Positions 16,563 through 25,701 of a stretch of 38,244 bases of DNA are shown here, piece after piece. Position 1 is the stretch's first letter, and each line of letters opens with the position of its first letter. The translations under genes were made by a program, and so were the position numbers. The notes under the pieces are model-generated. The model had not been told where the DNA came from, made no database searches, and was given only the letters and a program-made list of their open reading frames with translations. This stretch comes from G963664585 sp963664585 (GTDB taxonomy: Bacteria > Bacillota > Clostridia > Oscillospirales > Ruminococcaceae), in the NCBI GenBank assembly GCA_963664585.2, contig CAXXEO010000011.1:1-38244 (forward strand). The letters run 5' to 3'.

Positions 16563-17583
16563 CTATGACAAAAATGAGCGCTCAATATCCCTCGTTGCTA
16601 ATGCGTTTAAGTTCATTTTTGCCATATTTCCTGCCTGAAACTCATAGTAAGCCTGCGAGCCGATCATGGCTGCGTTGTCTCCGCAAAGGGACAGCGGAGG
16701 GAGATAAACGGCTAGGTTGCACTGAGCGGCGCGATGGGTGATCAAATTTCGAAGGCCGGTATTGGCCGACACTCCACCCGCGATGGAGATAGCTGCCGAA
16801 TTTTCAAGCTTAGCGGCGAGGACTAAGCGGTCAGTAAGCATGCCCGCCACACGGTTTTCGAAAGGACGCCGCCAGCGAATCCATATCCAAAACCTCCCCT
16901 TTTTGCGAAGCGTTATGGACAAGGTTGATCACCGCCGTTTTCAGGCCTGAAAAGCTTAGGTCCAAGGGACTTCCATCCACCTTGGGCTCGGGTAAAATGT
17001 AGCGCGTGGGATCGCCCCGGCGGGCGGCTTTATCCATATAAACACCGCCGGGATAGCCCATGCCCATGGCACGGGCAGCTTTGTCGAAGGCCTCGCCTGC
17101 GGCATCGTCCCTTGTGCGGCCCAACACTCTGAAATCCGTGTAGCTTTCCACCTTCACGATATGGCTGTGCCCCCCCGACGCTACGAGACAGACAAAAGGA
17201 GGCTCAAGCTCGGAATAGGCGATGTAGTTGGCTGCGATATGCCCGCGTATATGGTGGACGGGGATCAGTGGTTTACCCGTGGCAAGCGCCAACCCTTTGG
17301 CAAAGCTGACACCCACTAAAAGTGCCCCCACAAGGCCGGGGGCACAGGTAACGGCGATGGCATCTATTTCCCCGAGGGAAAGCGCCGCCTGCTCCAAGGC
17401 AAGGCGGGTAATTTCTACAATATTCTCAGTGTGACGACGGCTGGCAATCTCTGGCACCACGCCTCCGTAGGCAGCATGTTCCTCCACCTGGGTATGGATC
17501 ATACTGCTCAGCACCCGGCGACCGTCCTCCACTACGGCGGCAGCGGTTTCGTCGCAGGAGCTTTCTATGGCTAATATCTTCAC
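16563..17583 (-). CDS. tsaD: tRNA threonylcarbamoyladenosine transferase TsaD, one frameshift as read
   Basis: Transfers the threonylcarbamoyl group to A37 of ANN-decoding tRNAs, working with TsaB and TsaE in the cytoplasm. The start MKILAIESSCDETA, the metal-binding HHIRGHIAANY histidines, and ASGGHSHIV, FSGLKTAV and AGGVSANTGLR blocks are all present. The frame breaks near 16859-16863; removing one base gives ASFENRVAGML and about 339 residues, the normal length. tsaD is essential in most bacteria, so a sequence error is likely. It overlaps rimI by four bases (ATGA) and lies downstream of polA in one operon. Confidence 0.93.
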
Positions 17584-18020
17584 AGGGACATCTCCTTCAG
17601 TCGTTTTGTCATGATCAGGGCGTCCTCCCTGGGGTCAGAATAGAAATTCTTCCGCCTTCCTTCCTCTTTAAACCCCTGATGGGTGTAGAGAGCGATGGCT
17701 GGATGGTTTGAGGGGCGCACCTCCAGGGTGAGAAAGGAGAACTCTTTCTCGTGGCCAAGACGTATCATCTCTTCTAAAAGGATGGAAGCAATCCCCCGCC
17801 TCCTATAGCCTGGATGCACGGCGACATTGGCAATATAGCCCTCATCCAGCACCCCTTCAAGACCTAGGTAACCGACAGGGATGCCTTCCTCTTCGGCAAC
17901 CAGAAAGATGCTCTCCGGTTTTTCCAACTCGACCGCCAACCCGTCACAGCTCCATGGGTGGGAAAAGCAGAGCTTTTCCAGCTCTGCCAGGACAGGGATA
18001 TGATTTATATTCATTCTCAC
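17580..18020 (-). CDS. rimI: Ribosomal protein S18-alanine N-acetyltransferase RimI
   Basis: A GNAT enzyme, usually next to tsaD, that acetylates an N-terminal alanine of a ribosomal protein. Visible blocks: ALEKLCFSHPWS-type N-terminus (ELEKLCFSHPWS), EGYIANVAVHPGYRRRGIAS as the acetyl-CoA loop, and FLTLEVRPSNHPAIALYTHQ. The start is uncertain. GTG 18020 and ATG 18014 lie about 16-22 bases after a good TAGGAGGT. The spacing-correct codon is ATC (18029), where family members read MEIV. It therefore either uses a rare start or has one wrong base. Four-base overlap with tsaD implies translational coupling. Confidence 0.92.
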   Translation of the reverse strand: MRMNINHIPVLAELEKLCFSHPWSCDGLAVELEKPESIFLVAEEEGIPVGYLGLEGVLDEGYIANVAVHPGYRRRGIASILLEEMIRLGHEKEFSFLTLEVRPSNHPAIALYTHQGFKEEGRRKNFYSDPREDALIMTKRLKEMSL

Positions 18021-18050
18021 AATTTCGATGGAAATAACCTCCTATCGTGC

Positions 18051-20732
18051 CTATTTGGCATCATACCAGCTTTGGCCCATATTCACATCTGCACGAAGGG
18101 GGGCGGAGAGCATTGCGGCAGCCTCCATTTCCTCGTGGAGAATCAGGCCAGCGCGGGCAGCTTCGGGAATTGGTCCCTCCACGATCAGTTCATCGTGCAC
18201 CTGGAGAATCAGGCGGGAGGCAAGCCCCTCAGCCTGTAGGCGGTTATAGACCCGAATCATTGCCAGCTTGATGATATCCGCCGCCGTTCCCTGAATGGGA
18301 GTATTCATGGCGACACGCTCACCGAACATCTTGGTCACATGGTTCTGTGCGGACAGTTCGGGTACCGGACGGCGCCGTCCGTAGAGTGTTTTCACATAGC
18401 CAGCCTGCTTAGCAGAGGCCACTGTCTCGTCCATATATTTTTTGACCCCGCTATAGCTTTGAAGATAGCCCTTAATATAGCTGTCCGCCTCGGCCACAGT
18501 GACACCAATATCCTGTGAGAGTGAAAAGGCACCGATACCATAGACGATGCCAAAGTTGACCGCCTTTGCGCGGCTTCGCATCTGGGGGGTGACAAAGGAC
18601 AGGGGCATATGAAAGACCTGTGAGGCGGTGAGAGTGTGAATGTCCTCATCATTTCTGAACGCCTCGATCATATGCTCGTCACCTGCAATGTGGGCGAGAA
18701 CCCGAAGCTCGATCTGGGAATAGTCGGCGTCAATCAACGTGTGACCCTCGTCGGCGATAAAGAACTTACGCAGCTCGCTTCCCAGTTTGGTGCGTACCGG
18801 TATATTCTGAAGATTCGGCTCAATAGAGCTAATGCGGCCTGTGCGGGTCTCGGTCTGGCGGAAGCTGGTCCGCACCCGCCCGTCTCCGTCCACAAGGCGC
18901 AGAAGCCCCTCCACATAGGTGGATTTGAGTTTGGCCAACTTGCGATATTCCAGAATATCTTCAATGATTGGATGCTTGCCCTTCAGGGATTCCAGCACCT
19001 CGGCATCAGTAGAAAAGCCGCTTTTTATCTTTTTGCGGGTAGGAAGTCCCAACTCGTTGAAAAGAATATTTGAAAGCTGCTGGGGGGAATTAATATTAAA
19101 TTCACTGCCCGCAGAGAAGTAAATTCGCCCCGTCATCTCCTGAAGCTGCCCATCCAGCGTACGGCCAAAGGCAGCAAGCCCCTCGGTATCAAGACGAAAG
19201 CCAACATGCTCCATCGAAGCAAGCACACGGCAAAGAGGAAGCTCGATTTCTCGAAAAAGGGAAAGCTGTTCTGTCTTCATAAGTTCGGCCTCGAGGCGGT
19301 CGCAAAGAGGACCAAGCAGTGACGCGTGATAGGCCAGACGTTCCATGGAAAGGTTGTCCGTCTTGGAAATCCCATCAATGGCAACGTCGCTTAATCCGGC
19401 AAGCTCGGGGGCAGCGATTCCGTATTCGCCTATCGCCAGTCTCTCCAAATCGTATTCACTGGCGTTCGGATTGAGAAGATAGGCAGAAAGCTCTACATCA
19501 AATATAATATTTCGTATATTAGAACCGTGATTATACCCATAGGCATATATTTTTTTGGAATGATTCGTGCGTTTGGCGACTTCAGACGATAAAAATGCTG
19601 CCAGTAGCGAATGAAACGCAGGGTCGGTATCGTCCAGACAGGCAATCTCACCGCCCACACCTATGGCCGCTGAGCGGATCTCTGCACCGTCAAAGCCGCA
19701 GAACAGATCAAGCACAGGCCCAACCGCCAGCCGTCCAAAAGCGGTGGGGTCACCTAAGGTGACCCGTACACCGGCCAAGGCCGGAGTGGCGGTCGTACCC
19801 ACAAAGGGCTCTTCGGCTGCGTCTTTGGTATCCGCTTCAGAGGGAGCACCCCCCGTGGGCGGTACGAGACCCAGGCGTTTGATAACGCTTGCCATCTCTA
19901 GACGAGAAAGCTGTCTGTATACAGTACCCGCGTCCATCTGGTCAGGAATCAATTCGGTTAGTTCCACATTCAGAGGAACATTTCTATCAATTTCAGCAAG
20001 TTTCCGGCTTAAAAAAGCCATCTCCCTGTCCTTTTCCAGCTTCGCCTTCACGCCACCGCGCATTTCCAGTTCCTGAAGCTTATCATAAATCGCGGCAAGC
20101 GTACCATGCTCTTTGATCAGGTCAAGAGCGGTTTTTTCACCGATACCAGCCACACCGGGGATATTATCTGAGGGATCTCCCATCAAGGCCTTCACCTCGA
20201 TGAGCTGTGGGGGCGTAACACCGTATTTATCCTGGATGGCGGCGGTATCATAAACCACTGACTCAGGGCGTCCCATCTTGGTGGAGGTGAGTCGTACGGT
20301 AACACAATCGTCCACAAGCTGAAGGCTGTCCCTATCCCCAGTGGCGATGACGCACTGAAATCCCCCCTTGCAGCAGCGTTCTGCCAGTGTCCCAAGAATG
20401 TCGTCTGCCTCATAGCCCTGTAGCTCCAAAATCCGATAGCCCATGGCGGAAAGCAACTCCTTGAGGGGGACAAGTTGGCTGGCCAGCTCGTCGGGCATTC
20501 CTTTGCGCTGGGCTTTATAACCGTCATACATCTGATGGCGAAAGGTTGGGGCCTTCAGATCAAAAGCGAAGGCAACCATGTCGGGATTAACCTCTTCCAG
20601 AAGCTTAAAAAAGATATTCAGAAAACCATATATGCCATTGGTAAAGCTGCCGTCTTTTGTGGTCAGCAGCTTAATTCCATAAAAGGCCCGGTTGATGACG
20701 CTGTTTGCGTCAACCGCTAAAAGCTTCTTCAT
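18051..20732 (-). CDS. polA: DNA polymerase I
   Basis: 893 residues. The N-terminal 5'-nuclease domain has YEADDILGTLA, GDRDSLQLV and GDPSDNIPGVAGIGEKT. The middle 3'-5' exonuclease-like domain lacks the DxE metal residues (DLFCGFDG there), as is usual in many Bacillota, so proofreading is probably absent. The polymerase domain has motif A DADYSQIELRVLAHI, motif B RSRAKAVNFGIVYGIG and motif C LQVHDELIVE. It acts in Okazaki fragment maturation and repair. I chose ATG 20732 (MKKLLAVDAN) over the 28-residue upstream extension. It heads the polA-rimI-tsaD group. Confidence 0.97.
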   Translation of the reverse strand: MKKLLAVDANSVINRAFYGIKLLTTKDGSFTNGIYGFLNIFFKLLEEVNPDMVAFAFDLKAPTFRHQMYDGYKAQRKGMPDELASQLVPLKELLSAMGYRILELQGYEADDILGTLAERCCKGGFQCVIATGDRDSLQLVDDCVTVRLTSTKMGRPESVVYDTAAIQDKYGVTPPQLIEVKALMGDPSDNIPGVAGIGEKTALDLIKEHGTLAAIYDKLQELEMRGGVKAKLEKDREMAFLSRKLAEIDRNVPLNVELTELIPDQMDAGTVYRQLSRLEMASVIKRLGLVPPTGGAPSEADTKDAAEEPFVGTTATPALAGVRVTLGDPTAFGRLAVGPVLDLFCGFDGAEIRSAAIGVGGEIACLDDTDPAFHSLLAAFLSSEVAKRTNHSKKIYAYGYNHGSNIRNIIFDVELSAYLLNPNASEYDLERLAIGEYGIAAPELAGLSDVAIDGISKTDNLSMERLAYHASLLGPLCDRLEAELMKTEQLSLFREIELPLCRVLASMEHVGFRLDTEGLAAFGRTLDGQLQEMTGRIYFSAGSEFNINSPQQLSNILFNELGLPTRKKIKSGFSTDAEVLESLKGKHPIIEDILEYRKLAKLKSTYVEGLLRLVDGDGRVRTSFRQTETRTGRISSIEPNLQNIPVRTKLGSELRKFFIADEGHTLIDADYSQIELRVLAHIAGDEHMIEAFRNDEDIHTLTASQVFHMPLSFVTPQMRSRAKAVNFGIVYGIGAFSLSQDIGVTVAEADSYIKGYLQSYSGVKKYMDETVASAKQAGYVKTLYGRRRPVPELSAQNHVTKMFGERVAMNTPIQGTAADIIKLAMIRVYNRLQAEGLASRLILQVHDELIVEGPIPEAARAGLILHEEMEAAAMLSAPLRADVNMGQSWYDAK

Positions 20733-20990
20733 AAACGCTCTTTCTTCAGCGGCATAAGGATTATTTAGCAATATACCACTTATCCCGCCGCTGATAAAGG
20801 GTAAGTGGCTGATCATGCGCCGTTATAAAACAGGACATCTTCTCGTACTCTATGATGTTGATTATATCATAGCATTGATGTTTATTGAATATTCGTAGAC
20901 TTTTTGATAAAATAATCCGTGGTCCTTTTGTTTTTTAAACTTGTCTTTAAATACGTATATTGCGTGGCAGATCGATAATAATACTAATTT

Positions 20991-21083
20991 CTTTTTTAAA
21001 AAACTACTAATTTTATATCTATTTTTCCCGCCACAGGCGGGAAAATAGATATGCTTTATTGCCTTTTCATATGGAATTAGTAT
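20991..21083. repeat. Family B palindromic repeat, copy 3 (best preserved)
   Basis: 93 bp with terminal inverted repeats ATACTAATTTC / GGAATTAGTAT and a central stem ATATCTATTTTTCCCGCC-ACA-GGCGGGAAAATAGATAT. It defines family B. It lies in the polA-dusB intergenic region (20733-21258), which otherwise contains only the hairpin at 21162 and the dusB ribosome site. Confidence 0.88.
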
Positions 21084-21161
21084 AAGAAATCTTGTTTATT
21101 TAAAAAACTGCTATAAGCCGGCTGGTATATCGTAGAGGACATAAAACAGAAATTGCGTTCA

Positions 21162-21200
21162 TTGTATTCTTTCTCCGCCAACGGTGGGAAAAGAATACAA
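21162..21200. repeat. Hairpin with CCGCC apex and TTGTATTCTTT arms
   Basis: TTGTATTCTTT/AAAGAATACAA outer stem around CTCCGCC-AAC-GGTGGGA. Same apex style as families A and B but with different arms. It lies 59 bp before dusB. Confidence 0.65.
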
Positions 21201-21258
21201 CATAGCATTTTAACAGGACTTTATATAAGTAAATATAGATCACGAGGAGGTTTCCCCT

Positions 21259-22224
21259 TTGCAGATCGGGAATGTTAAAATAAATGGCCCGGCAGCTCTC
21301 GCTCCAATGGCGGGCGTGGCTGACCGCGCCTTTCGGGAGATCTGTGCCGGGTTTGATGCCTCCTATCTGGTAGGAGAAATGGCAAGCTCGAAGGGCATCG
21401 TCATGGAAAACAGCAACAGCTGTAAGCTGTTAGAACTGGCTGAGTGCGGCTGCCCCATGGCCATACAGCTTTTTGGAGATGAACCCCAGACCATGGCTCA
21501 GGCGGCAAAGGCGGCCCTTTCGCACCGTCCTGACATCATTGATATCAACATGGGCTGCCCCACGCCTAAAATCGCGGGGAATGGCGGAGGGTCAGCCTTG
21601 ATGCGCCGCCCGGAGCTGGCCTCCCGCATTGTTGAAGCGGTGGTGGCAGCAGTTGATATCCCCGTCACCGTAAAAATCAGAAAGGGCTGGGATGAGGATA
21701 CGGTAAATGCCGTGGAGTTTGCAAGGCTGATGGAGAAAAGCGGAGCCGCGGCCATTACTGTCCATGGCCGCACGCGAGAGCAGATGTATGCTCCCCCTGT
21801 GGATCTGGACATCATCGCGGCAGTCAAATCGGCGGTTTCCATCCCTGTCATCGGTAATGGGGACATCTTTTCAGCAGCAGATGCCAGCAAGATGTTTAAG
21901 CATACCGGCTGCGATCTGGTAATGGTGGGCAGGGGCGCACTCGGCACGCCCTGGATTTTTACGCAGATTGCTGTATGGCTTAAAGAAGGGCGGCTGTTCC
22001 CTGATCCCTCTGTGGAAGAGCGCATGGCAGTTATGGAACAGCATTTGCGTCTTCTTTGCCTTTACAAGGGAGAGTACACCGGTCTTCGCGAATCAAGAAA
22101 GCACGCTGCCTGGTACATGCGAGGGCTGATTGGTGCGGCACAGCTTCGGCGTATGGCGGGTCAGATCTCCTCGGCTGAGGATATCCGAAAGCTCGCGGCC
22201 GAGGCGATCATGCTGAACCGGTAA
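21259..22224 (+). CDS. dusB: tRNA-dihydrouridine synthase (DusB-like)
   Basis: A flavin enzyme that reduces specific uridines of tRNA to dihydrouridine. The 321-residue protein has the TIM-barrel start LAPMAGVADRAFR, the catalytic cysteine in NMGCPTPKI, the FMN-contacting VKIRKGW and VHGRTREQ blocks, and VMVGRGALGTPW. The C-terminal helical domain is complete. It starts at TTG 21259, behind GAGGAGG with good spacing. It stands alone, followed by a truncated family A repeat and a terminator. Confidence 0.94.
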   Translation: MQIGNVKINGPAALAPMAGVADRAFREICAGFDASYLVGEMASSKGIVMENSNSCKLLELAECGCPMAIQLFGDEPQTMAQAAKAALSHRPDIIDINMGCPTPKIAGNGGGSALMRRPELASRIVEAVVAAVDIPVTVKIRKGWDEDTVNAVEFARLMEKSGAAAITVHGRTREQMYAPPVDLDIIAAVKSAVSIPVIGNGDIFSAADASKMFKHTGCDLVMVGRGALGTPWIFTQIAVWLKEGRLFPDPSVEERMAVMEQHLRLLCLYKGEYTGLRESRKHAAWYMRGLIGAAQLRRMAGQISSAEDIRKLAAEAIMLNR

Positions 22225-22269
22225 AGATCAGTTCACATTGTCTAGTATATTGTCTCATCTTAGACTTGT

Positions 22270-22330
22270 ATATTCCCCGCCTTTGGCGGGGGAAGAAATC
22301 ACATGCTTGTTTTCAAGTTAATCAACTATA
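22270..22330 (+). repeat. Family A palindromic repeat, copy 7 (left half lost)
   Basis: Begins at the apex (CCCCGCC-TTT-GGCGGGGG) and continues AAATCACATGCTTG to TCAAGTTAATCAACTATA. The whole left arm is missing. Confidence 0.85.
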
Positions 22331-22340
22331 CAATGATAGC

Positions 22341-22385
22341 AAAGGTCATGATCGACAAGAACTGTCTTGCCGATCATGACCTTTT
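22341..22385. terminator. Bidirectional terminator between dusB and queT
   Basis: AAAGGTCATGATCG..CAAGA pairs with TCTTG..CGATCATGACCTTTT. It serves the convergent dusB (+) and queT (-). Confidence 0.85.
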
Positions 22386-22415
22386 ATGCATATGAGTCAA
22401 GATTTTTTTCAGCAC

Positions 22416-22958
22416 CTATACTCTACCAGAAGATTTGAACAGCGTTTTATCAAGTCCGGCCTTCTCGATTGCACAGACCATAATAAGACCGATTACATAA
22501 CAGGAGAGAAACTGTCCGGCGCCTACCTGCAGGGCGTTGATCAGAAAGAGTCTTAAATCAAAGCCACCCGCCATCAGAAAGGTAAGCTCACCGCCGATAA
22601 CCACCGCATTGACAAGTACAGGTGGAAGTGGGGCAAGGATGGGGATGTTGCCCACTCGTACATTTCTAAGGCGGCGGGTCATCAGCGCAGCGGCCAGTGT
22701 GGCGGCAGAGCCGATAATAATATCGATCGGGCCAAGGATATCGGCACCGGCAGCGACGCCATAGGCGTTGGTGAGAACGCAGCCCAGGGTAACGCCGATC
22801 GTGCCATAGGGAGAGAAAACGGGCAAAAGTGTCAGTGCCTCAGCCACTCGCACCTGCACCGCCCCGAAAGTCATAGGTAAGAAGATGAGGCCAAGTGCAA
22901 AATAAAGCGCAGCTATCATGGCGCAGATTGTGATCGTTCTTGTTCGCTGTGAGGTCAT
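22416..22958 (-). CDS. queT: QueT family queuosine-precursor transporter
   Basis: 180 residues with about five or six membrane helices. The family signature region reads VRVAEALTLLPVFSPYGTIG (residues about 36-55), followed by TLGCVLTN and a GADILGPIDIIIG loop. QueT is the substrate-binding (S) component of an ECF-type importer that takes up a queuosine precursor such as preQ1; the energising ECF module is not in this window. It starts at ATG 22958 behind AAAGGAAT. No preQ1 riboswitch is visible in the short leader between its promoter and start. Confidence 0.85.
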   Translation of the reverse strand: MTSQRTRTITICAMIAALYFALGLIFLPMTFGAVQVRVAEALTLLPVFSPYGTIGVTLGCVLTNAYGVAAGADILGPIDIIIGSAATLAAALMTRRLRNVRVGNIPILAPLPPVLVNAVVIGGELTFLMAGGFDLRLFLINALQVGAGQFLSCYVIGLIMVCAIEKAGLDKTLFKSSGRV

Positions 22959-23002
22959 TATATTAAATTCCTTTCGTGTTGAACATCTGTTTTAATTTAT
23001 AG

Positions 23003-23031
23003 ATTATACTCTATTTGCCACGATGGCGCAA
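23003..23031 (-). promoter_or_regulatory. queT promoter
   Basis: Minus strand: -35 TTGCGC (23026-23031), 17-base spacer, -10 TATAAT (23003-23008), about 45 bases upstream of the start codon. Confidence 0.65.
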
Positions 23032-23478
23032 CATTCTCTTAATCATTAAAAAAAGAAAATGACAGGGCAGGTTCGGCCACAAAAGCAATCTTGTCACTGC
23101 CGACTCTTGAACTTTCACATCACAAAAAGGAATTCGTTTTTATTTTCCCCTTGTATTCATGCTTTCGGTCAGGTAGAATTTAATAGCATCTTATAAATCG
23201 AAAAACCTGCTTTGGACAAAAGAAATCTGTAAATTCTGCACCGAAACCAACCTCGGGTGAATAAAACTATCTCAATTATTTATGTGCCTTTGAGTTGGCT
23301 ACACCCGCTTCGCTGCTGCATCACAAAGGTTATCAACGAGAAATCATAAAAGTCCTTATTATTTTGCTCTATTAAAATTCTACACGTGAAGAGGACAATT
23401 TGAACTCTCTGCGCACCCTACGGCGAAGTAAACGGGAAGAAAAAAGTGTCCGCAGAAAGCGGCGGAAGGAATCTTGCT
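23032..23478. other. Intergenic stretch with no identified feature
   Basis: 447 bases between the divergent queT promoter and ruvX. I see no convincing ORF, riboswitch or repeat. A short basic frame from TTG 23401 overlaps the ruvX start but has no supporting evidence. Confidence 0.5.
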
Positions 23479-23913
23479 ATGAAAATTTTAGCTGTTGATT
23501 TGGGAGATGCCCGAACCGGCCTTGCCTGCTGCGATCAGATGGAGATGCTCGCGAGCCCTATTGAGGTTTTGCATGAAAAGGATCCTGAACACCTGCTGTC
23601 CCGGGTTGCACAAGTTGCCCGGGATTTAAATGCGTCCATGGTTGTGGTGGGTCATCCGATCAATATGAACGGCAGCCTGGGGCCAAGGGCCCAGGCTGCC
23701 GAAGCCTTTGCCGAGAAACTCAAGGCGCTTCTGTCCCTTCCGGTACAGCTTTGGGATGAGCGGGGAACCACTGTCTCTGCCCATAACATCCTCAATGTCA
23801 CCGATGTCCGCGGAAAAAAGCGTAAAAATGTGGTTGACGCCGTGGCTGCCGTGATTATACTGGAAAGCTATCTTGCCTATCGCAAAAACAACCCTCTTTT
23901 AACACTTAAATAA
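23479..23913 (+). CDS. ruvX: Putative Holliday junction resolvase RuvX (YqgF)
   Basis: A 144-residue RNase H-fold protein. The start MKILAVDLGDARTGLACCD holds the first acidic residues. VVVGHPINMNGSLGPRA is the family block, LWDERGTTVSAHN carries the second acidic cluster, and KKRKNVVDAVAAVIIL holds the last aspartate. The family processes 16S rRNA and/or resolves DNA junctions. I chose ATG 23479 with GGAAGGA upstream over a 5' extension. Its 3' end overlaps the convergent M14-like gene by eight bases. Confidence 0.92.
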   Translation: MKILAVDLGDARTGLACCDQMEMLASPIEVLHEKDPEHLLSRVAQVARDLNASMVVVGHPINMNGSLGPRAQAAEAFAEKLKALLSLPVQLWDERGTTVSAHNILNVTDVRGKKRKNVVDAVAAVIILESYLAYRKNNPLLTLK

Positions 23914-24811
23914 AAACAGCCAAAAGAAGCATCTCGACAAGGCGGGCATAAATGGGCACAAGCTCTTCAATCGGAAGAGGGACATTCCCTCGGCCTGCAT
24001 GCACCGCAAAACCAGGACGTCCCAGCTTGTCGATAAACCAGTCCTTCATGCTTCCATAGGCAGCCATTCCCTTCGATTCTTTGACCGTATATCCGCAAGC
24101 ACCGGCAAGCACTTCAACCATCAGTCGCGAACGCATGGGCGTATTTTCACCGAAGTTATAATAGATTTCCTCTCCTTGAGAATGAAAGGTAAAAAGCTTG
24201 CTGATTTCAAAAGTTTTACACAAATTTGCGGCTGCCCTGGTCTCCGGCTCACTCATGGGACTGTGTCCGCCAAAGCAAGCCGGCATTGGTCCCTTGATGC
24301 CCGCTTCGGCCTCAAGACGACGCAACATCTGCCATCCTGCGTCAAAATTATGCTCTATGTCAACTCCGCGGCCGTTGGCCTGCCATCCGCTGTAATCCCC
24401 CAGACTGATCCTTTGGGCTTCGGCCCCCAGATGGAGAGCCCCCTGTCCCCCTCTGATGGCAATTTCCACTCCGTCTGGATTCAAACAGGGCACCACCGTT
24501 ATGGAGCGCCCCTGCATCGCTCTGGATACATCAATTCCCCCCAGTTCACTTCCCTCTCGAAGTGCAATCAACAAATCTTCGAAAAAGCGAAGTATTAACA
24601 AGGTAGTGATCCAATCCTGCCCGTGCAGTCCGCCTACAAAAAGGGTAGAACCGCGTATTTCACCCAAGGTAAGGGCAAATATTCCCCTCCCCAGAATGCT
24701 TCTCCCTATGGTAAAGGCCTTAACTCGGCCAAGCCCCTCCCCCTTTATTTCATATATCTTTTGCATCATGCGTTGATAATCAGGGGGGTTTTGATAAAAC
24801 TGGTCGATCAT
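23906..24811 (-). CDS. M14-like carboxypeptidase family protein with altered catalytic residues
   Basis: 301 residues of the zinc carboxypeptidase (M14) fold, similar to gamma-D-glutamyl-meso-diaminopimelate peptidases. The first zinc motif is GGLHGQD, an aspartate where HxxE is usual. The third ligand is in FTFHSQGEE, and NPDGVE and the DWFIDKLGRPGF block are family features. The general-base glutamate expected in F(T/A)xE reads FAVHAG, so a histidine replaces it. No signal peptide is seen. It may be inactive or have shifted chemistry. ATG 24811 follows GAGGAGGCGG. Confidence 0.78.
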   Translation of the reverse strand: MIDQFYQNPPDYQRMMQKIYEIKGEGLGRVKAFTIGRSILGRGIFALTLGEIRGSTLFVGGLHGQDWITTLLILRFFEDLLIALREGSELGGIDVSRAMQGRSITVVPCLNPDGVEIAIRGGQGALHLGAEAQRISLGDYSGWQANGRGVDIEHNFDAGWQMLRRLEAEAGIKGPMPACFGGHSPMSEPETRAAANLCKTFEISKLFTFHSQGEEIYYNFGENTPMRSRLMVEVLAGACGYTVKESKGMAAYGSMKDWFIDKLGRPGFAVHAGRGNVPLPIEELVPIYARLVEMLLLAVFI

Positions 24812-24998
24812 TATGGTAACCGCCTCCTCTGTAACCTGGATGCACTCTTAGGAAAATATATGATGGTCTTAGGGGGCTTTATCCATGGGGACGTGCTAAT
24901 TTTAATACAGATCTTAAAGTCTTTCGTGCAGACCGAGATCGATGATTATATTTCTCTACCTCATCAGCCTAAGTCCCAAAATTTAAAAGGAGAATTTC

Positions 24999-25532
24999 AT
25001 GGAGCTTTTTGAAAAAACGCTGTCCTCGCAGGTACTATATGAGGGCCGAATTGTTTCTGTGTTCACTGACCAAATCCTTCTTCCCGATGGCAGGGAAGCA
25101 AAACGAGAGCTTGTGCGTCATCCGGGTGGGGTTTGCGTCCTTGCCCTCGATCCGGATGACAACCTTCTGATGGTGCGTCAATTCAGATACCCCTTCGGTG
25201 AAACTCTTCTCGAACTGCCTGCAGGCAAACTGGAACCAGAAGAGGACCCCGCCACATGCGGTCAGCGGGAACTACGCGAGGAGACCGGCTATACAGCTGC
25301 TCAGTTTAACTATTTTGGTGTGTTCTTTCCCTCTCCTGGCTATCTCTCTGAGAGAATTCATATTTATACAGCGGCTGACCTTTCCTTTGTAGGTCAGGAT
25401 CTTGACCCTGGGGAATTCCTGAAGGTTGAACGTATCCCCTTTACACAAGCCCTGGACATGGTGCTCTCCGGTGCGATACCGGATGGAAAGACACAGGTGG
25501 CCATTTTAAAGTACGCTCTGTTGAAACATTAA
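24999..25532 (+). CDS. NUDIX hydrolase, ADP-ribose pyrophosphatase type
   Basis: 177 residues with a complete Nudix box, GKLEPEEDPATCGQRELREE followed by TG. The preceding VRQFRYPFGETLLELPAG and the SPGYLSERIHIYTA block are typical of ADP-ribose pyrophosphatases, which cleave ADP-ribose to AMP and ribose-5-phosphate as housecleaning. The start is ATG 24999 behind AAAGGAGAA. It is divergent from the M14-like gene; the 187-base gap shows no repeat. Confidence 0.92.
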   Translation: MELFEKTLSSQVLYEGRIVSVFTDQILLPDGREAKRELVRHPGGVCVLALDPDDNLLMVRQFRYPFGETLLELPAGKLEPEEDPATCGQRELREETGYTAAQFNYFGVFFPSPGYLSERIHIYTAADLSFVGQDLDPGEFLKVERIPFTQALDMVLSGAIPDGKTQVAILKYALLKH

Positions 25533-25701
25533 TAAATTTTTTTGCTGCAATTATTATTTTTATTATTGCTAATATTACTTAAGCATGTTAAGTTTATAGT
25601 ATGTACTTGTGCAAACCGATGTTGATATGGCGACACCCCAAAATAATCCGCACACTGGGGTTACAGCCTTATACCGCGTGCGGCGGCAGGGAGAATATCA
25701 T

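Noticed and set aside
19500..19800. Loss of exonuclease residues in polA as a novelty
   Set aside because: A degenerate 3'-5' exonuclease domain is common among Bacillota DNA polymerase I proteins.
22959..23031. preQ1 riboswitch upstream of queT
   Set aside because: The leader between the promoter and ATG is about 45 bases and lacks the preQ1 stem and A-rich tail pattern.
23401..23499. Basic 32-codon frame overlapping the ruvX start
   Set aside because: Only a partial ribosome site and heavy overlap with ruvX; likely chance.
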